This document shows positions 50,900-59,634 of a DNA stretch of 64,000 bases, piece by piece (within the stretch, counting starts at the first letter, position 1; every line of letters begins with the position of its first letter). A program made the position numbers and the translations under genes. Below the pieces are notes generated by a model. That model made no database searches and had not been told where the DNA came from. It was given only the letters and a program-made list of their open reading frames with translations. The stretch is from Lachnospiraceae bacterium (GTDB lineage Bacteria; Bacillota; Clostridia; Lachnospirales; Lachnospiraceae), in contig JAFXQK010000023.1 of the NCBI GenBank assembly GCA_017527205.1, positions 1-64,000 of the forward strand, in the 5' to 3' direction.

Positions 50900-52405
50900 T
50901 TACTTCTTGGGATATTCCAGAATGTTGCTCACTCTCGTATAGGTCTCTCCCGTGTAGGCCTCCAACCAGATTTCACATTTATGACCTGCCCTTAGGTAGT
51001 TGTCAAAGAATTCGGACGGATCCAGATTTTCTTCATGATCCGCGCTTCTTTGCAGCACCAAAACGCCGTCCGCATCCAAATGCCAGCAAAGGTTTTGGAA
51101 ATATTCCTCTGACGTTGTGCGCGTAATGCTGCCATCTTCCTCGTAGGTCAGCTGAAAGTCCTCCGTGGCAGGCGTATTGGCAACGACCTCTAATCGATGG
51201 GAGAAATACTCTAACTGCTGATCTGCTCCTCCTGTCGGATTGCTAAGGACCACGTCTGCGGAACAATCCTTGAAATGCAGGTATGCTTCCCTTCCGACGA
51301 TGCTTCCAACCTCACCCCTGGCATCTGCAATAACGCCGCTCACGTGAACGTTTTCCCACTCCCTTGAGATATAGATTTCGCCACCGACAATTCCCGTATA
51401 GCTACCGCCAATCACCGTTGCATCCTTGAAGGTGACGTTCTTTACTACTACGCCCGTGGAATAACCGATAAATGCAACATGGCTTTCATTGGACGGATCC
51501 ATGGTCAAGTTCGAGATGGTATGTCCCTGCCCGTCAAATACGCCATCAAAGCGGTTATTCGTCGCTCCCGTCCAACCCATGGGCACCCAACGGTATCCCG
51601 CGAGGTCAATGTCATCCTCCAGATAGACATAGAGCTCTCCCCCATATGCACCATAGTCCATAATGGCATTGTTATAATAAACTACGCTGGCAAGCTCACT
51701 TGCCGTGGATACATGGAATACGGGGGCATTTTCCATGGCCCATTTTTTATCTGCAAGCTCCAGAATGGATCCCGTATCACATTCCCGCTCCCAGGCAGAA
51801 GGATACATGGTGGGGTCTACTTCATAAGCATAATCAGACATGTCTACGCCCCACACGGTGTACCACTGGTAACAATCCGCCATCAAATAGATTCCGGGCT
51901 CCGAAATTGCTACGGAAATGGTATTTTCCTCTTCATCTTTGCTTTCCTGACCAACCTGTACATAGGATCCGTCTGCGTCCTCATGTAGAATGATCAGATT
52001 GCGCTCCGGGATGCCGCGAAGCTCATCCTCATCATAATAAAAGGTCAGACGAGGTGCGGCGCCCTCCTGATAGGTGATGCGAACAGGCACGCCCACAAGC
52101 CCCACAACTCCGCTGGCCATGTATTCTTTCTTATAAATGTCGGAAACCCTAGCCTCTCCCAAGTCTCCCACCGAGCTTTCATCCCGCAATTCAACACCGA
52201 TCACCTCAGGGCGATTGGAATTCCGAATATCCATAAAATAACTCGGATTCTTTTGCCTCGTCTCCTGGCCTCCCGTCGATCCTTCAATCACTTGAATCTC
52301 CCGCGCCTGACGCTCCCTCGCCTCCCGCGATTTCCTAAGATAGGTTTGCATCGGCACGACCGTAAAAGCCATAAAAAACAAAAATAGCCTTAAAAAAATA
52401 GCCAT
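50900..52405 (-). CDS. Exported GLUG/beta-helix surface protein
   Basis: 501 residues. The N-terminus has a membrane helix (AIFLRLFLFFMAFTVVPM) that acts as signal or anchor, then about 200 residues of unknown beta-rich sequence (VGVPVRITYQEGAAPRLTFYY). A parallel beta-helix follows, with GLUG-like turns (FDGVFDGQGHTISNLTMD, VVVKNVTFKDATVIGGSYTG). A C-terminal segment carries no anchor motif. It resembles the GLUG protein at about 57 kb in its middle part. Function unknown; such proteins often bind carbohydrate or mediate adhesion. ATG after AAAGGAG. Confidence 0.8.
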   Translation of the reverse strand: MAIFLRLFLFFMAFTVVPMQTYLRKSREARERQAREIQVIEGSTGGQETRQKNPSYFMDIRNSNRPEVIGVELRDESSVGDLGEARVSDIYKKEYMASGVVGLVGVPVRITYQEGAAPRLTFYYDEDELRGIPERNLIILHEDADGSYVQVGQESKDEEENTISVAISEPGIYLMADCYQWYTVWGVDMSDYAYEVDPTMYPSAWERECDTGSILELADKKWAMENAPVFHVSTASELASVVYYNNAIMDYGAYGGELYVYLEDDIDLAGYRWVPMGWTGATNNRFDGVFDGQGHTISNLTMDPSNESHVAFIGYSTGVVVKNVTFKDATVIGGSYTGIVGGEIYISREWENVHVSGVIADARGEVGSIVGREAYLHFKDCSADVVLSNPTGGADQQLEYFSHRLEVVANTPATEDFQLTYEEDGSITRTTSEEYFQNLCWHLDADGVLVLQRSADHEENLDPSEFFDNYLRAGHKCEIWLEAYTGETYTRVSNILEYPKK

Positions 52406-52497
52406 ACGAATCTCCTTTCGTTCGCGTATCCGTTTCCCGGATGATATCTATTTTTCCATCACAAGGTTCATTGAAGTATGCTTCGTTTCCTGCGTGT

Positions 52498-52526
52498 ATT
52501 ATATCAACATTCCCATAAGATTTCAA
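52498..52526 (-). promoter_or_regulatory. Promoter of the GLUG protein gene
   Basis: TTGAAA, 17 bp, TATAAT on the minus strand, about 95 bp before the gene. Confidence 0.75.
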
Positions 52527-52592
52527 GTCACAAGATATTTCAGGGCTCCTGCGAGAAGAATGACATGCCGCTTTCCCGCGCGAAAAGAAAGA

Positions 52593-52621
52593 TTGCAAAT
52601 ACCCATGAATTATTGTATAAT
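52593..52621 (+). promoter_or_regulatory. Promoter of the ketoisomerase/glycosyltransferase pair
   Basis: TTGCAA, 17 bp, TATAAT; transcription would start at the edge of the first leader hairpin. Confidence 0.8.
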
Positions 52622-52623
52622 AG

Positions 52624-52700
52624 TCGCAGAATTTTGCTAAAATTCTGCGATCCCGAGTGATTGCGAGGGACGTGCCGAAGGGCACGCTAAAAAGTCGCAG
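52624..52700 (+). promoter_or_regulatory. Structured leader with mutually exclusive stems
   Basis: A perfect 12-bp hairpin (TCGCAGAATTTT-GCT-AAAATTCTGCGA, two 12-nt arms) opens the transcript, and a CGTGCC-GAAG-GGCACG hairpin follows (52671-52686). TCGCAG occurs again at 52695-52700 and can pair with the same CTGCGA (52645-52650) used by the first hairpin. So two folds compete. No known riboswitch class was recognised, and there is no terminator T-run. Confidence 0.6.
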
Positions 52701-52727
52701 GTTTTGATCTATTTAAGGAGTTTTAGA

Positions 52728-53165
52728 ATGAATATCGACGAGCAATATCGCGTGATAGATTTTAAGGATTTCGGTGATGAACGAGGAAAGCTTTATGTCA
52801 TTGAGGGAGAAGGGATTGACATTCCCTTTGACGTCAAGCGCGTGTTTTATATGTACGATTCAGATGACACCGTAGTGCGCGGTCAGCATGCAAACAGGGA
52901 GACGGAGTTTGTCCTGATCAACGTCAGTGGAAAAAGCAGGGTTCGGGTTGACAATGGCGTGGAATCCCGCGTGATCGACCTTGACAGGCCTGGCATTGGC
53001 CTGTATCTGCCGCCCATGCTCTGGAAGGACATGTACGAATTCTCATCTGATTCCGTTCTTTTGGTATTGGCCAGCAGACATTACGACCCCCACGAATACA
53101 TTCGAGATTATCAGGAATACCTAAAGGCTTTGAATCTTCCCGTTCATGAAAAGGAGCTAACGTAA
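52728..53165 (+). CDS. FdtA/WxcM-like sugar 3,4-ketoisomerase
   Basis: 145-residue cupin. VKRVFYMYDSDDTVVRGQHA with RETEFVLINVSGKSRV and YLPPMLWKDMYEFSSDSVLL match the FdtA/QdtA family that converts dTDP-4-keto-6-deoxyglucose to the 3-keto isomer on the way to aminodeoxyhexoses. The ATG follows TTAAGGAG. It lies 5 bp before a glycosyltransferase gene. The dTDP-sugar pathway genes that would feed it are not in the window. WxcM-like proteins of unproven activity also fit. Confidence 0.85.
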   Translation: MNIDEQYRVIDFKDFGDERGKLYVIEGEGIDIPFDVKRVFYMYDSDDTVVRGQHANRETEFVLINVSGKSRVRVDNGVESRVIDLDRPGIGLYLPPMLWKDMYEFSSDSVLLVLASRHYDPHEYIRDYQEYLKALNLPVHEKELT

Positions 53166-53170
53166 GCGTC

Positions 53171-54118
53171 ATGAGTAAATTATCTATTGTCATTCCCGTT
53201 TACTATAATGCAGATACCTTAATGCCCTTATATCAGGACATGAAGGAAAAGATTCTCGGTACAATTGGCGATTATGAGCTTGTCTTCGTGGATGACGGCT
53301 CGGGCGATGATTCCTGGAAGGTCATGAATGAAATCCACGCAATGGATCCCAACGTTAAGCTCCTTCATCTTTCCCGCAACTTCGGAGAGCACGCCGCTTT
53401 GCTTGCAGGTCTCAGCGTCTGTACGGGAGACTGCGCCGTGACAAAGCAGGCCGATCTTCAGGAGGACTCCACGCTGATCTTGGAGATGTATGAGAGCTGG
53501 AAAAAGGGGAATAACGTCGTACTTGCCATCCGCCGCTCCCGCGACGAAAGTAAGGTAAAGGTTTTCTTTGCAAATCTTTATTATCTGATGGTTCGGAAAT
53601 TTGTCAACAAGGACATGCCCGTCGGAGGCTGCGACTGCTATCTGATTGACCGCAAGGTCATCGAGGTTTTGAAATTGTTAGACGAAAAAAATTCCAGCCT
53701 GACCTTACAGGTCATGTGGGCTGGCTTCCGCACGGACAAGGTATATTTTGATCGGAAAAATCGCGAAATTGGAAAGTCCAGATGGACCTTTGCGAAGAAA
53801 TTCAAGCTGGTGATGGATTCCATGATGAGCTTCTCCTATATGCCGATTCGCTTTATGACCTATGTTGGCGTACTCTTTGACATTTTCGCCATCATTATGT
53901 TAATCAGCGTCTTCGTGGAATACTTTACCAATCAGGTTCCCCTCGCGGGATGGTCTTCCCTGATGAGCGTCGTACTCTTTTCCGCTGGTTTGATCTTAAG
54001 CATGCTCGGCATGTTGGGAGAATATCTCTGGCGCACCCTGGACGCATCCAGAAAGCGTCCTCCCTTTATCATTGAGGACATCATCGAGTGTGCGTCCAAA
54101 GAGCCAAAAGAAAGATAA
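53171..54118 (+). CDS. GT2 glycosyltransferase, GtrB/DPM1-like, with two membrane helices
   Basis: 315 residues. The GT-A catalytic part starts with LSIVIPVYYNADTLMPLY and has FVDDGSGDDSW, the metal site KQADLQED and the acceptor motif GKSRWTFAKKF. The C-terminal third has two membrane helices (FMTYVGVLFDIFAIIMLIS and LMSVVLFSAGLILSMLGML). Such enzymes charge polyprenyl phosphate with a sugar or modify lipid-linked glycans. Paired with the ketoisomerase gene, it may transfer a 3-keto-derived deoxysugar (inference). ATG preceded by weak TAAGCGTC, so probably coupled to the gene before. Confidence 0.92.
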   Translation: MSKLSIVIPVYYNADTLMPLYQDMKEKILGTIGDYELVFVDDGSGDDSWKVMNEIHAMDPNVKLLHLSRNFGEHAALLAGLSVCTGDCAVTKQADLQEDSTLILEMYESWKKGNNVVLAIRRSRDESKVKVFFANLYYLMVRKFVNKDMPVGGCDCYLIDRKVIEVLKLLDEKNSSLTLQVMWAGFRTDKVYFDRKNREIGKSRWTFAKKFKLVMDSMMSFSYMPIRFMTYVGVLFDIFAIIMLISVFVEYFTNQVPLAGWSSLMSVVLFSAGLILSMLGMLGEYLWRTLDASRKRPPFIIEDIIECASKEPKER

Positions 54119-54129
54119 ACACAAATAAA

Positions 54130-54687
54130 TTATTTTAAGTGTTTTCCCGTAACCTTTTCCCGTTCCTTCTTCGCCGCCAGATCCAGGGAGGCTCCGAAGG
54201 ATACACCAATGACAACGCCCGCAATCAGACCCGTAATGACGTGGGAAAACACGATTCCAAGAACAAGTCCCAGTGCGATTCCTATGAAAAGGTAGAGTCC
54301 CGTCCATGCCGTTTTCGGTTTGGTGATGGAGTATTTCTCCATTCGCCCTTCTCCCTCGCGGTAGACGAACCCTGCCTTTTTTAAGGCCTTCACGCACTTA
54401 TCATTTTCACGATCCGTCTCAGCCGAAACCTCATAAATATTCTGAAACCGAAAGGCCCAGTCCACCATCATAATGATGGCCTCCCTGCCGAACCTTTGAT
54501 TCCGATATTCCTCATCAAGCTCTACGTGGATCGGGACCGTTCCCAACTCCTTGTCTCCCGCAAAGGAGAAGGTTCCTATTTTTTTCCCTTCCTTCGTCAA
54601 AGAAATAGTCCAATCTTTATTCCAAAGATCCGAATCATCGGAAGCCGTAATTGTAATTCTTGGTGATTTCACAACATGCTCAGCCAT
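54130..54687 (-). CDS. GNAT acetyltransferase domain with two C-terminal membrane helices
   Basis: 185 residues. Residues 1-125 show the GNAT fold: ELGTVPIHVELDEEYRNQRF with RFGREAIIMMVDWAF as the acetyl-CoA loop and KALKKAGFVYREG at the end. The rest has two membrane helices rich in Gly (LYLFIGIALGLVLGIVFSHV, ITGLIAGVVIGVSFGASLDL) and a Lys-rich tail. A membrane-tethered GNAT is unusual; the substrate is unknown. It follows the Ser/Thr kinase gene by 98 bp, with GGAGG as ribosome site. Confidence 0.8.
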   Translation of the reverse strand: MAEHVVKSPRITITASDDSDLWNKDWTISLTKEGKKIGTFSFAGDKELGTVPIHVELDEEYRNQRFGREAIIMMVDWAFRFQNIYEVSAETDRENDKCVKALKKAGFVYREGEGRMEKYSITKPKTAWTGLYLFIGIALGLVLGIVFSHVITGLIAGVVIGVSFGASLDLAAKKEREKVTGKHLK

Positions 54688-54785
54688 TTCATTTCTCCTC
54701 CAGTTTTTGCCTATTACGTCTTACAAGCATACGATAACATAAAACGAAGTATTTGTCACGACCAGATAAGCTCTTGTGTCTGTTT

Positions 54786-55580
54786 TCATCCTCTTTCTTT
54801 ATTCGCGTCATAGCCTTCCAAGGCCTTTAACAAATCCGCGCAAGTCGGAAACCTGCGCCAGGGCTGCTTCCTCGTACATTTACAAACGATTTTTTCCAGC
54901 GTCCGGGAGAGCGTTGGATTCCACTCCCTAATCTTGCGTATTTCATGTGGCGGTTTCCCTGGATCCTGCCCCGTAAGCATAAAATAAAAGGTCATTCCCA
55001 AGCCATAAACATCCGTCCTGACGTCACTCCTTGGATGCCTTCCGTATTGCTCCGGCGCCGCATATCCGGGCGTTCCCAGGGAAGGGACGGCTTTCCCGTG
55101 CCGCTCCTTTTGGCAGATGGCGCCGAAATCGATCAGCTTAATCCTGCCATCCTTTTGCAAGACAATGTTGGAAGGCTTCATGTCGCGATAGATCACCGGC
55201 GGCTGGAATCCATGAAGATAGGTCAGAGCCTTACATAGCTGCTTCATCCATTCGACCGCCTGATCCTGCGTGACGGCACCGTTTCTGCGAAGAAAGGTCC
55301 CCAAATCGATTCCTTCCACATAGTCCATGACAATGTAGATTGCTCCCTTTTCCTCAAAAGCCTCCCAAACATGCGGCAGTGCTGGATGATACAGTTTTTC
55401 CTTTAGCCTGATCTCCGCCAGCATTCCGGCGCGTTCTGCCTTCTTGGCAGAAATCTCCTTGATGGCATGAAGCTGACCATTCTCTTTTTGCTCCGCCAAA
55501 TAAACCTTTGCCGTTCCCCCCTCACCAAGCAGACCTCTGATCCGGTAAGTTCCCCCGATCAGATCCCCCAAATCCGCCAT
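54786..55580 (-). CDS. Soluble serine/threonine protein kinase
   Basis: 264 residues of a Hanks-type kinase without PASTA or membrane segment. The Gly-rich loop is LGEGGTAKVYLAEQ, Lys41 (AIKEIS), the catalytic loop VIYRDMKPSNIVL (Asp133, Asn138; Tyr replaces the usual His), DFG at 151-153, and the activation segment SLGTPGYAAPEQYG. It should be active. ATG after AAGGAGG. It lies between a tocopherol-cyclase-like gene and a membrane GNAT gene in the same direction, so these proteins may be targets (inference). Confidence 0.93.
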   Translation of the reverse strand: MADLGDLIGGTYRIRGLLGEGGTAKVYLAEQKENGQLHAIKEISAKKAERAGMLAEIRLKEKLYHPALPHVWEAFEEKGAIYIVMDYVEGIDLGTFLRRNGAVTQDQAVEWMKQLCKALTYLHGFQPPVIYRDMKPSNIVLQKDGRIKLIDFGAICQKERHGKAVPSLGTPGYAAPEQYGRHPRSDVRTDVYGLGMTFYFMLTGQDPGKPPHEIRKIREWNPTLSRTLEKIVCKCTRKQPWRRFPTCADLLKALEGYDANKERG

Positions 55581-55636
55581 AGTACCTCCTTAAGCCATTC
55601 TCCGTACTCACACCCGGCGTGACCAATCACCTCAAG

Positions 55637-56767
55637 TTATTCCCCGTATTCACACCCGACGTGACCAATCAAAAAGGTGTCGATAAGAACTCTCTTCCCT
55701 CTTTCCTTGCGATAGAGCTTAATCCATCCGCGTCCGGTTCCCCCATTCCATAGACGCTGATGAACCCTGCTGCCGTCAGGAGCCTCATAATTGACAAACA
55801 GCATGTCCTTTCTGTCACAATGCACGTTCGTCTGCATACAAAAGTTCCAATTCTCCTGCTCCACGTGCCAGATGATCTTTTCCTCCGTCTCCTTGCAGTG
55901 GAATTTTGTCTTTGCGCCCGTCCAGAATTTTGAAAAATTAAACTCGATGGGCTTTCCCTCAAGATACAAGGCTCCTAATAAGATTCTGTCGAGCCCGATC
56001 CCAAAAACCCGCGGCCTGCCGCCGCCAATGTCAAAGACCGTGTTCTTAAAGCGTTTCCCGTCCCTCTTTCTTACAATGTCATTGGAAGAGAGCCATATCC
56101 AGGGGGTCGTAAAGTTGGATCCCCAGTTTTTATCCGCATAACCGTAGCAGGTCTCTGGCTTGACGTCATATATCTCGCCGTCAAGAATCACCTCGCCGTC
56201 ATAGGCCGTCTTCATGCCCTCCGCATGCCAATACATCTCAAATGCATTTAACCTTCTCATCAGCTCGCCGGCGCCATAGCCAACATTGAATGCGATCTGC
56301 TTTTTTACCTTGAGGTTCCACTGCATCTCACCTGCCTGACAGAGCCATTCTGGGTGTTCCTTCGCCTCTTCTTCCGTCACCTTAACGCTTCCTCGGATCA
56401 GGGTTTCCGACGCTCTGCAGTCTCCCGCCCAGAGTCTGTAGGATTTCGTACCATAAACGCTCACGTCCTCCCAGCCAAAGAAGCGGTGAAGCTGCCTTGC
56501 ATCCTCTCCCCAGCAGCCAGCCTTTACCATCAGATAGGACGGCCACCATTCATTCTTTAAGCACTCCGGATCCTGTCCATAGATTGGCTCTGCCTGTCCT
56601 AATGCGGGATTGCAGAGAAAATACTCCACGAAAAATGCCTTTTCCTCTCCCGTGTTTCGATTGATTCCCGTAAAGGAATGCCACCACCAGTCATATCCCT
56701 TCCACGCAAGCTTCCCCCAAAGCTGACATGCGTTTCTTTCCGTATCCTTTTGATTAAAGCTTCCCAT
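55637..56767 (-). CDS. Tocopherol-cyclase-like (AttH/CrtC-type lipocalin-like) protein
   Basis: About 376 residues. GYDWWWHSFTGINRNTGEEK, FVEYFLCNPAL, SYLMVKAGCWGEDARQLHRF and CYGYADKNWGSNFTTPWIWL match the tocopherol cyclase-like family, two stacked lipocalin-type barrels related to CrtC. Firmicutes make no tocopherol, so the substrate must differ; a hydrophobic or lipid ligand is likely. No signal peptide. Two adjacent ATGs overlap the stop codon of the upstream GLUG gene; the second has better spacing to GGAGG and was chosen. Confidence 0.85.
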   Translation of the reverse strand: MGSFNQKDTERNACQLWGKLAWKGYDWWWHSFTGINRNTGEEKAFFVEYFLCNPALGQAEPIYGQDPECLKNEWWPSYLMVKAGCWGEDARQLHRFFGWEDVSVYGTKSYRLWAGDCRASETLIRGSVKVTEEEAKEHPEWLCQAGEMQWNLKVKKQIAFNVGYGAGELMRRLNAFEMYWHAEGMKTAYDGEVILDGEIYDVKPETCYGYADKNWGSNFTTPWIWLSSNDIVRKRDGKRFKNTVFDIGGGRPRVFGIGLDRILLGALYLEGKPIEFNFSKFWTGAKTKFHCKETEEKIIWHVEQENWNFCMQTNVHCDRKDMLFVNYEAPDGSRVHQRLWNGGTGRGWIKLYRKERGKRVLIDTFLIGHVGCEYGE

Positions 56768-58260
56768 CATTCTTCCTCCGCCTTGCCCTTTTTACAAATC
56801 AACCATACAATGAGACATGCCGCTCCTACAATGCAGATACTAACTAAAATCACAAAGCCCTTGTTGGTTCCAAAGGGATCTGCAGGGGCAAGCTCAGCTG
56901 TATCCTGCGTTTCTGCTTCCGTAGGAGCCGGACTGTTTTCGACCGTTTCCACCCGCTCTGAACTTGGCTCCTCGGGCTCTGGCGGCAAAATGGGAATCGC
57001 CTCCTCCGTCTCTGCACCGCAGTCCCTACAAACGCCGTGCTTAAGGCCTTCCTCCTCCGTCGTTGCCTCTTTTACGACCGTCCATTCATAGTCATGCGCC
57101 TTCAGCGTATAATGATCCGTCTCCTCATAGCCGCAGGTCTCGCAGACATATTTCACGTAACCAAATTCGCACCCAGGCGCAATTACTTCCTCTCGCAGCG
57201 CCGGATTTTCGCAGGCGTGCGGCATCAAATCAATGTCATAGGTATACACCTCATCCCGCACGAAATCGTCCTTATTTCGGCCGTTTTCAAAATCCCAGTT
57301 CATAATCTCGCCAATGAAGCCATTACAATAGGCACGGCGATTCTTATTATCCTCATAGAAGGTAATCTTTCCGGAAACATAGTTATCCGTGATGGATCCA
57401 CGATATTTTTTCCCCTTGGGATAAAACATATACATGCCGACTAGTCCGCCATCATGTACATAGCCATGATCCGAATCAAAGCCACGAATCGCAATTTGGT
57501 TTCTATGCATGTCGGGATATCCCGCCGCACAGACGCCGCCCATAAACTGCTCATCCTTCGTGGTGGCATCCGTGTCAATGCAAACCAGTGTCACGTCCGT
57601 GCTGCAATCGTTGATTTCTCCACAGCCGTATCCGATGATGCCGCCCACGCCAAACATTCTGTCATGCGCCCGAAGCTGCAGCATTCCCTGCACGCTACAA
57701 TTTTCGATGGTCGCATTCTCCATGTATCCCGCAAGGGAACCGATAAAGCAAGGCAAATCCGTCTCCACGTCGATTCTCAGATTCACAAGATTCAGATTGG
57801 AAATGCTGCCTTCACTCAGTTCATCAAAGAGACCTGCAAAATAGGTGTCATAAACCTTCATGTTTCCGTCAAAGGTCTCTCTTACGGCCTCGCCCGTTTC
57901 CCCAATCGTCAGATTCAAAAGGGAAAAGCCCGCGCCATCCAGCGTTCCATGAAAGGCAAAGGGCTTCCATTCCACGCCCTCCATCTGTATGTCCGCTGCC
58001 AGAACATAGCATCCATAGGGATCCTCTGCCATCGCCAACAGACCTTCTGCGTCCTCAATGACCGTCATCTCCTGCCTCGTTGCAATCAGCAGCGGAGCAT
58101 CTGATTCCCCAGACATTTCTGACGCCCCTACCGGCATAGTCGTCATACAGAATATTCCCATCATCCCTGCCAAGACAATTGCGAGCCGCTGCCATCGCAC
58201 ATTGGCACTTTTCCTTTTTGCATTCGTTCCTGCTTTCGTTGCTCCCTTAATCAATTCCAC
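56767..58260 (-). CDS. GLUG-type surface protein with C-terminal membrane anchor
   Basis: 497 residues. Signal peptide (RLAIVLAGMMGIFCMTTMPVGA) followed by GLUG-type beta-helix turns (FHGTLDGAGFSLLNLTIG, GSISNLNLVNLRIDVETD, ATIENCSVQGMLQLRAH). A Cys-pair zinc-ribbon-like stretch (CETCGYEETDHY, GVCRDCGAETEE) and a Pro/Glu-rich spacer precede a C-terminal membrane helix (GFVILVSICIVGAACLIVWL) ending in CKKGKAEEE. No LPXTG. Start codon GTG after AAGGAA. First gene of a unit with the tocopherol-cyclase-like gene, which overlaps its stop codon. A surface display protein of unknown binding partner. Confidence 0.82.
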   Translation of the reverse strand: MELIKGATKAGTNAKRKSANVRWQRLAIVLAGMMGIFCMTTMPVGASEMSGESDAPLLIATRQEMTVIEDAEGLLAMAEDPYGCYVLAADIQMEGVEWKPFAFHGTLDGAGFSLLNLTIGETGEAVRETFDGNMKVYDTYFAGLFDELSEGSISNLNLVNLRIDVETDLPCFIGSLAGYMENATIENCSVQGMLQLRAHDRMFGVGGIIGYGCGEINDCSTDVTLVCIDTDATTKDEQFMGGVCAAGYPDMHRNQIAIRGFDSDHGYVHDGGLVGMYMFYPKGKKYRGSITDNYVSGKITFYEDNKNRRAYCNGFIGEIMNWDFENGRNKDDFVRDEVYTYDIDLMPHACENPALREEVIAPGCEFGYVKYVCETCGYEETDHYTLKAHDYEWTVVKEATTEEEGLKHGVCRDCGAETEEAIPILPPEPEEPSSERVETVENSPAPTEAETQDTAELAPADPFGTNKGFVILVSICIVGAACLIVWLICKKGKAEEE

Positions 58261-58278
58261 TTCCTTCTTTCTGCCAGA

Positions 58279-58344
58279 ATCGCTTCGCGATATTTTATGC
58301 TGATTTCGCTTTTCATCGCTTCACGATGTTTTTATGCTGATTTC
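58279..58344. repeat. Two direct repeats of 29-30 bp with GCTTCGC core
   Basis: Unit 1 (58279-58307) begins ATCGCTTCGCGAT and unit 2 (58315-58344) ATCGCTTCACGAT; both continue TTTTATGCTGATTTC after a short variable join. The first contains an intact GCTTCGC hairpin as in the dispersed repeats, the second a broken one. They fill the gap between dinB and the GLUG gene. Confidence 0.75.
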
Positions 58345-58353
58345 ATGCTTCCC

Positions 58354-59634
58354 TTATTTTTCATCCTCGGAATGCGTTTCATCAAGCTGCGCCTTGTATT
58401 TTCTCCCGATGCGTCCGGAGTCCGTTGCCCCGGCGCGATACACGGCGCTCATGCCAAATTTCCCGCGGATCTGATCCATGGCGGCATCCAGCTTTCTTGC
58501 CCTTTCATGCTTTTCATCCCGAAACAGGGATACCTGCTCGTACTCTTCCTTCGTTACGTCCGAAAGCGCGATCCCAAGAAGTCTTAAGGGCTCGCCGCGC
58601 CACAGCTCCTGAAACAGGGAAACGGCCGTCTCATAAATTTCATCCGTCACGTCCGTGGGTGCCTCCAGCTTTCGCTGTCTGGATTTATTCGTAAACCGCG
58701 AGGACGGCGTATTGCCACTCGCGTTCCTTAACTTACTTAAGCGAATGTCCACGGCAACGCAATTCGCCTTCGCGCCGTCTGCCCGCATCCGCCTTGCGAC
58801 ATTGTCAGCCAGCGCCAAAAGCACGTGCCTTGCCTGCTCCAGGCTGGTTACGTCCTCTTCAAGCGTCGTGGAAATGCTGTACCCCTTGGCATCCTCGCGT
58901 TCCTCCGATACGGGAGATTCATCAATTCCATTGGCGGATTCCCATGCCGCCAGACCACCCTTTTCTCCCAAGATCTGCTGAAGCTTTTCGACCGGCGTGT
59001 TTGCCAGGGCTCCGATGGTCATGATTCCTTCCTCCTGAAGCCTTGCCGCGGACGTCTTGCCAACAAAAAGAAGATCGCCAACGGGAAGCGGCCACATTTT
59101 CTCCGGGACCTCCTTCGGAAAAAGCGTATGCACCTTGTCAGGCTTTTCAAAATCGCTTGCCATCTTTGCGAGAAGCTTGTTGGAGCTGATCCCGACATTT
59201 ACGGTAAAGCCCAGGCTGTCCCGAATCTCGTCCTTGATCTGACGTGCCAGGGCAATGGGATCCGGATAAATCAAAGAGGTCCCCGTCATGTCGAGAAAGC
59301 ATTCATCCACGGAAAACTTTTGCATGACGGGCGCATACTTTCTGCAAATTGCCATAAAGGCCCTGGAATTTCTTTCATAAAGGCCAAAGCTCGGCGGAAC
59401 CAAAACAAGTCCGGGACACTTTTGCAATGCCATGGAAACAGGTTCTCCCGTGGTCACGCCATATTTCTTCGCGGGGATAGATTTTGCCAAAATGATCCCC
59501 GTTCTTTTGTTTGGATCACCGCCAACCGCAGAGGGAATCAGGCGCAGATCCTCCCCACCCTCGGAAAGCCTTTTGACGGATTCCCAGGAAAGATATGCAC
59601 TGTTGACGTCCACGTGAAAAATCAGTCGCTCCAT
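58354..59634 (-). CDS. dinB: DNA polymerase IV (Y family)
   Basis: 426-residue translesion polymerase. FHVDVNSAYLSWE holds the first catalytic Asp (residue 9); SVDECFLDMTG holds the Asp/Glu pair; NVGISSNKLLAKMASDFEKP and helix-hairpin-helix follow; little-finger domain from about 240. The motif QVSLF near residue 380 is a sliding clamp binding site. Its start lies 13 bp inside the end of an AraC-type regulator gene, an odd pairing for an SOS-type polymerase. No LexA-like box was recognised upstream. Confidence 0.95.
   Translation of the reverse strand: MERLIFHVDVNSAYLSWESVKRLSEGGEDLRLIPSAVGGDPNKRTGIILAKSIPAKKYGVTTGEPVSMALQKCPGLVLVPPSFGLYERNSRAFMAICRKYAPVMQKFSVDECFLDMTGTSLIYPDPIALARQIKDEIRDSLGFTVNVGISSNKLLAKMASDFEKPDKVHTLFPKEVPEKMWPLPVGDLLFVGKTSAARLQEEGIMTIGALANTPVEKLQQILGEKGGLAAWESANGIDESPVSEEREDAKGYSISTTLEEDVTSLEQARHVLLALADNVARRMRADGAKANCVAVDIRLSKLRNASGNTPSSRFTNKSRQRKLEAPTDVTDEIYETAVSLFQELWRGEPLRLLGIALSDVTKEEYEQVSLFRDEKHERARKLDAAMDQIRGKFGMSAVYRAGATDSGRIGRKYKAQLDETHSEDEK

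Noticed and set aside
52624..52700. Leader considered as a known riboswitch (c-di-GMP, ZTP, guanidine, THF)
   Set aside because: The conserved core sequences of these classes are missing.
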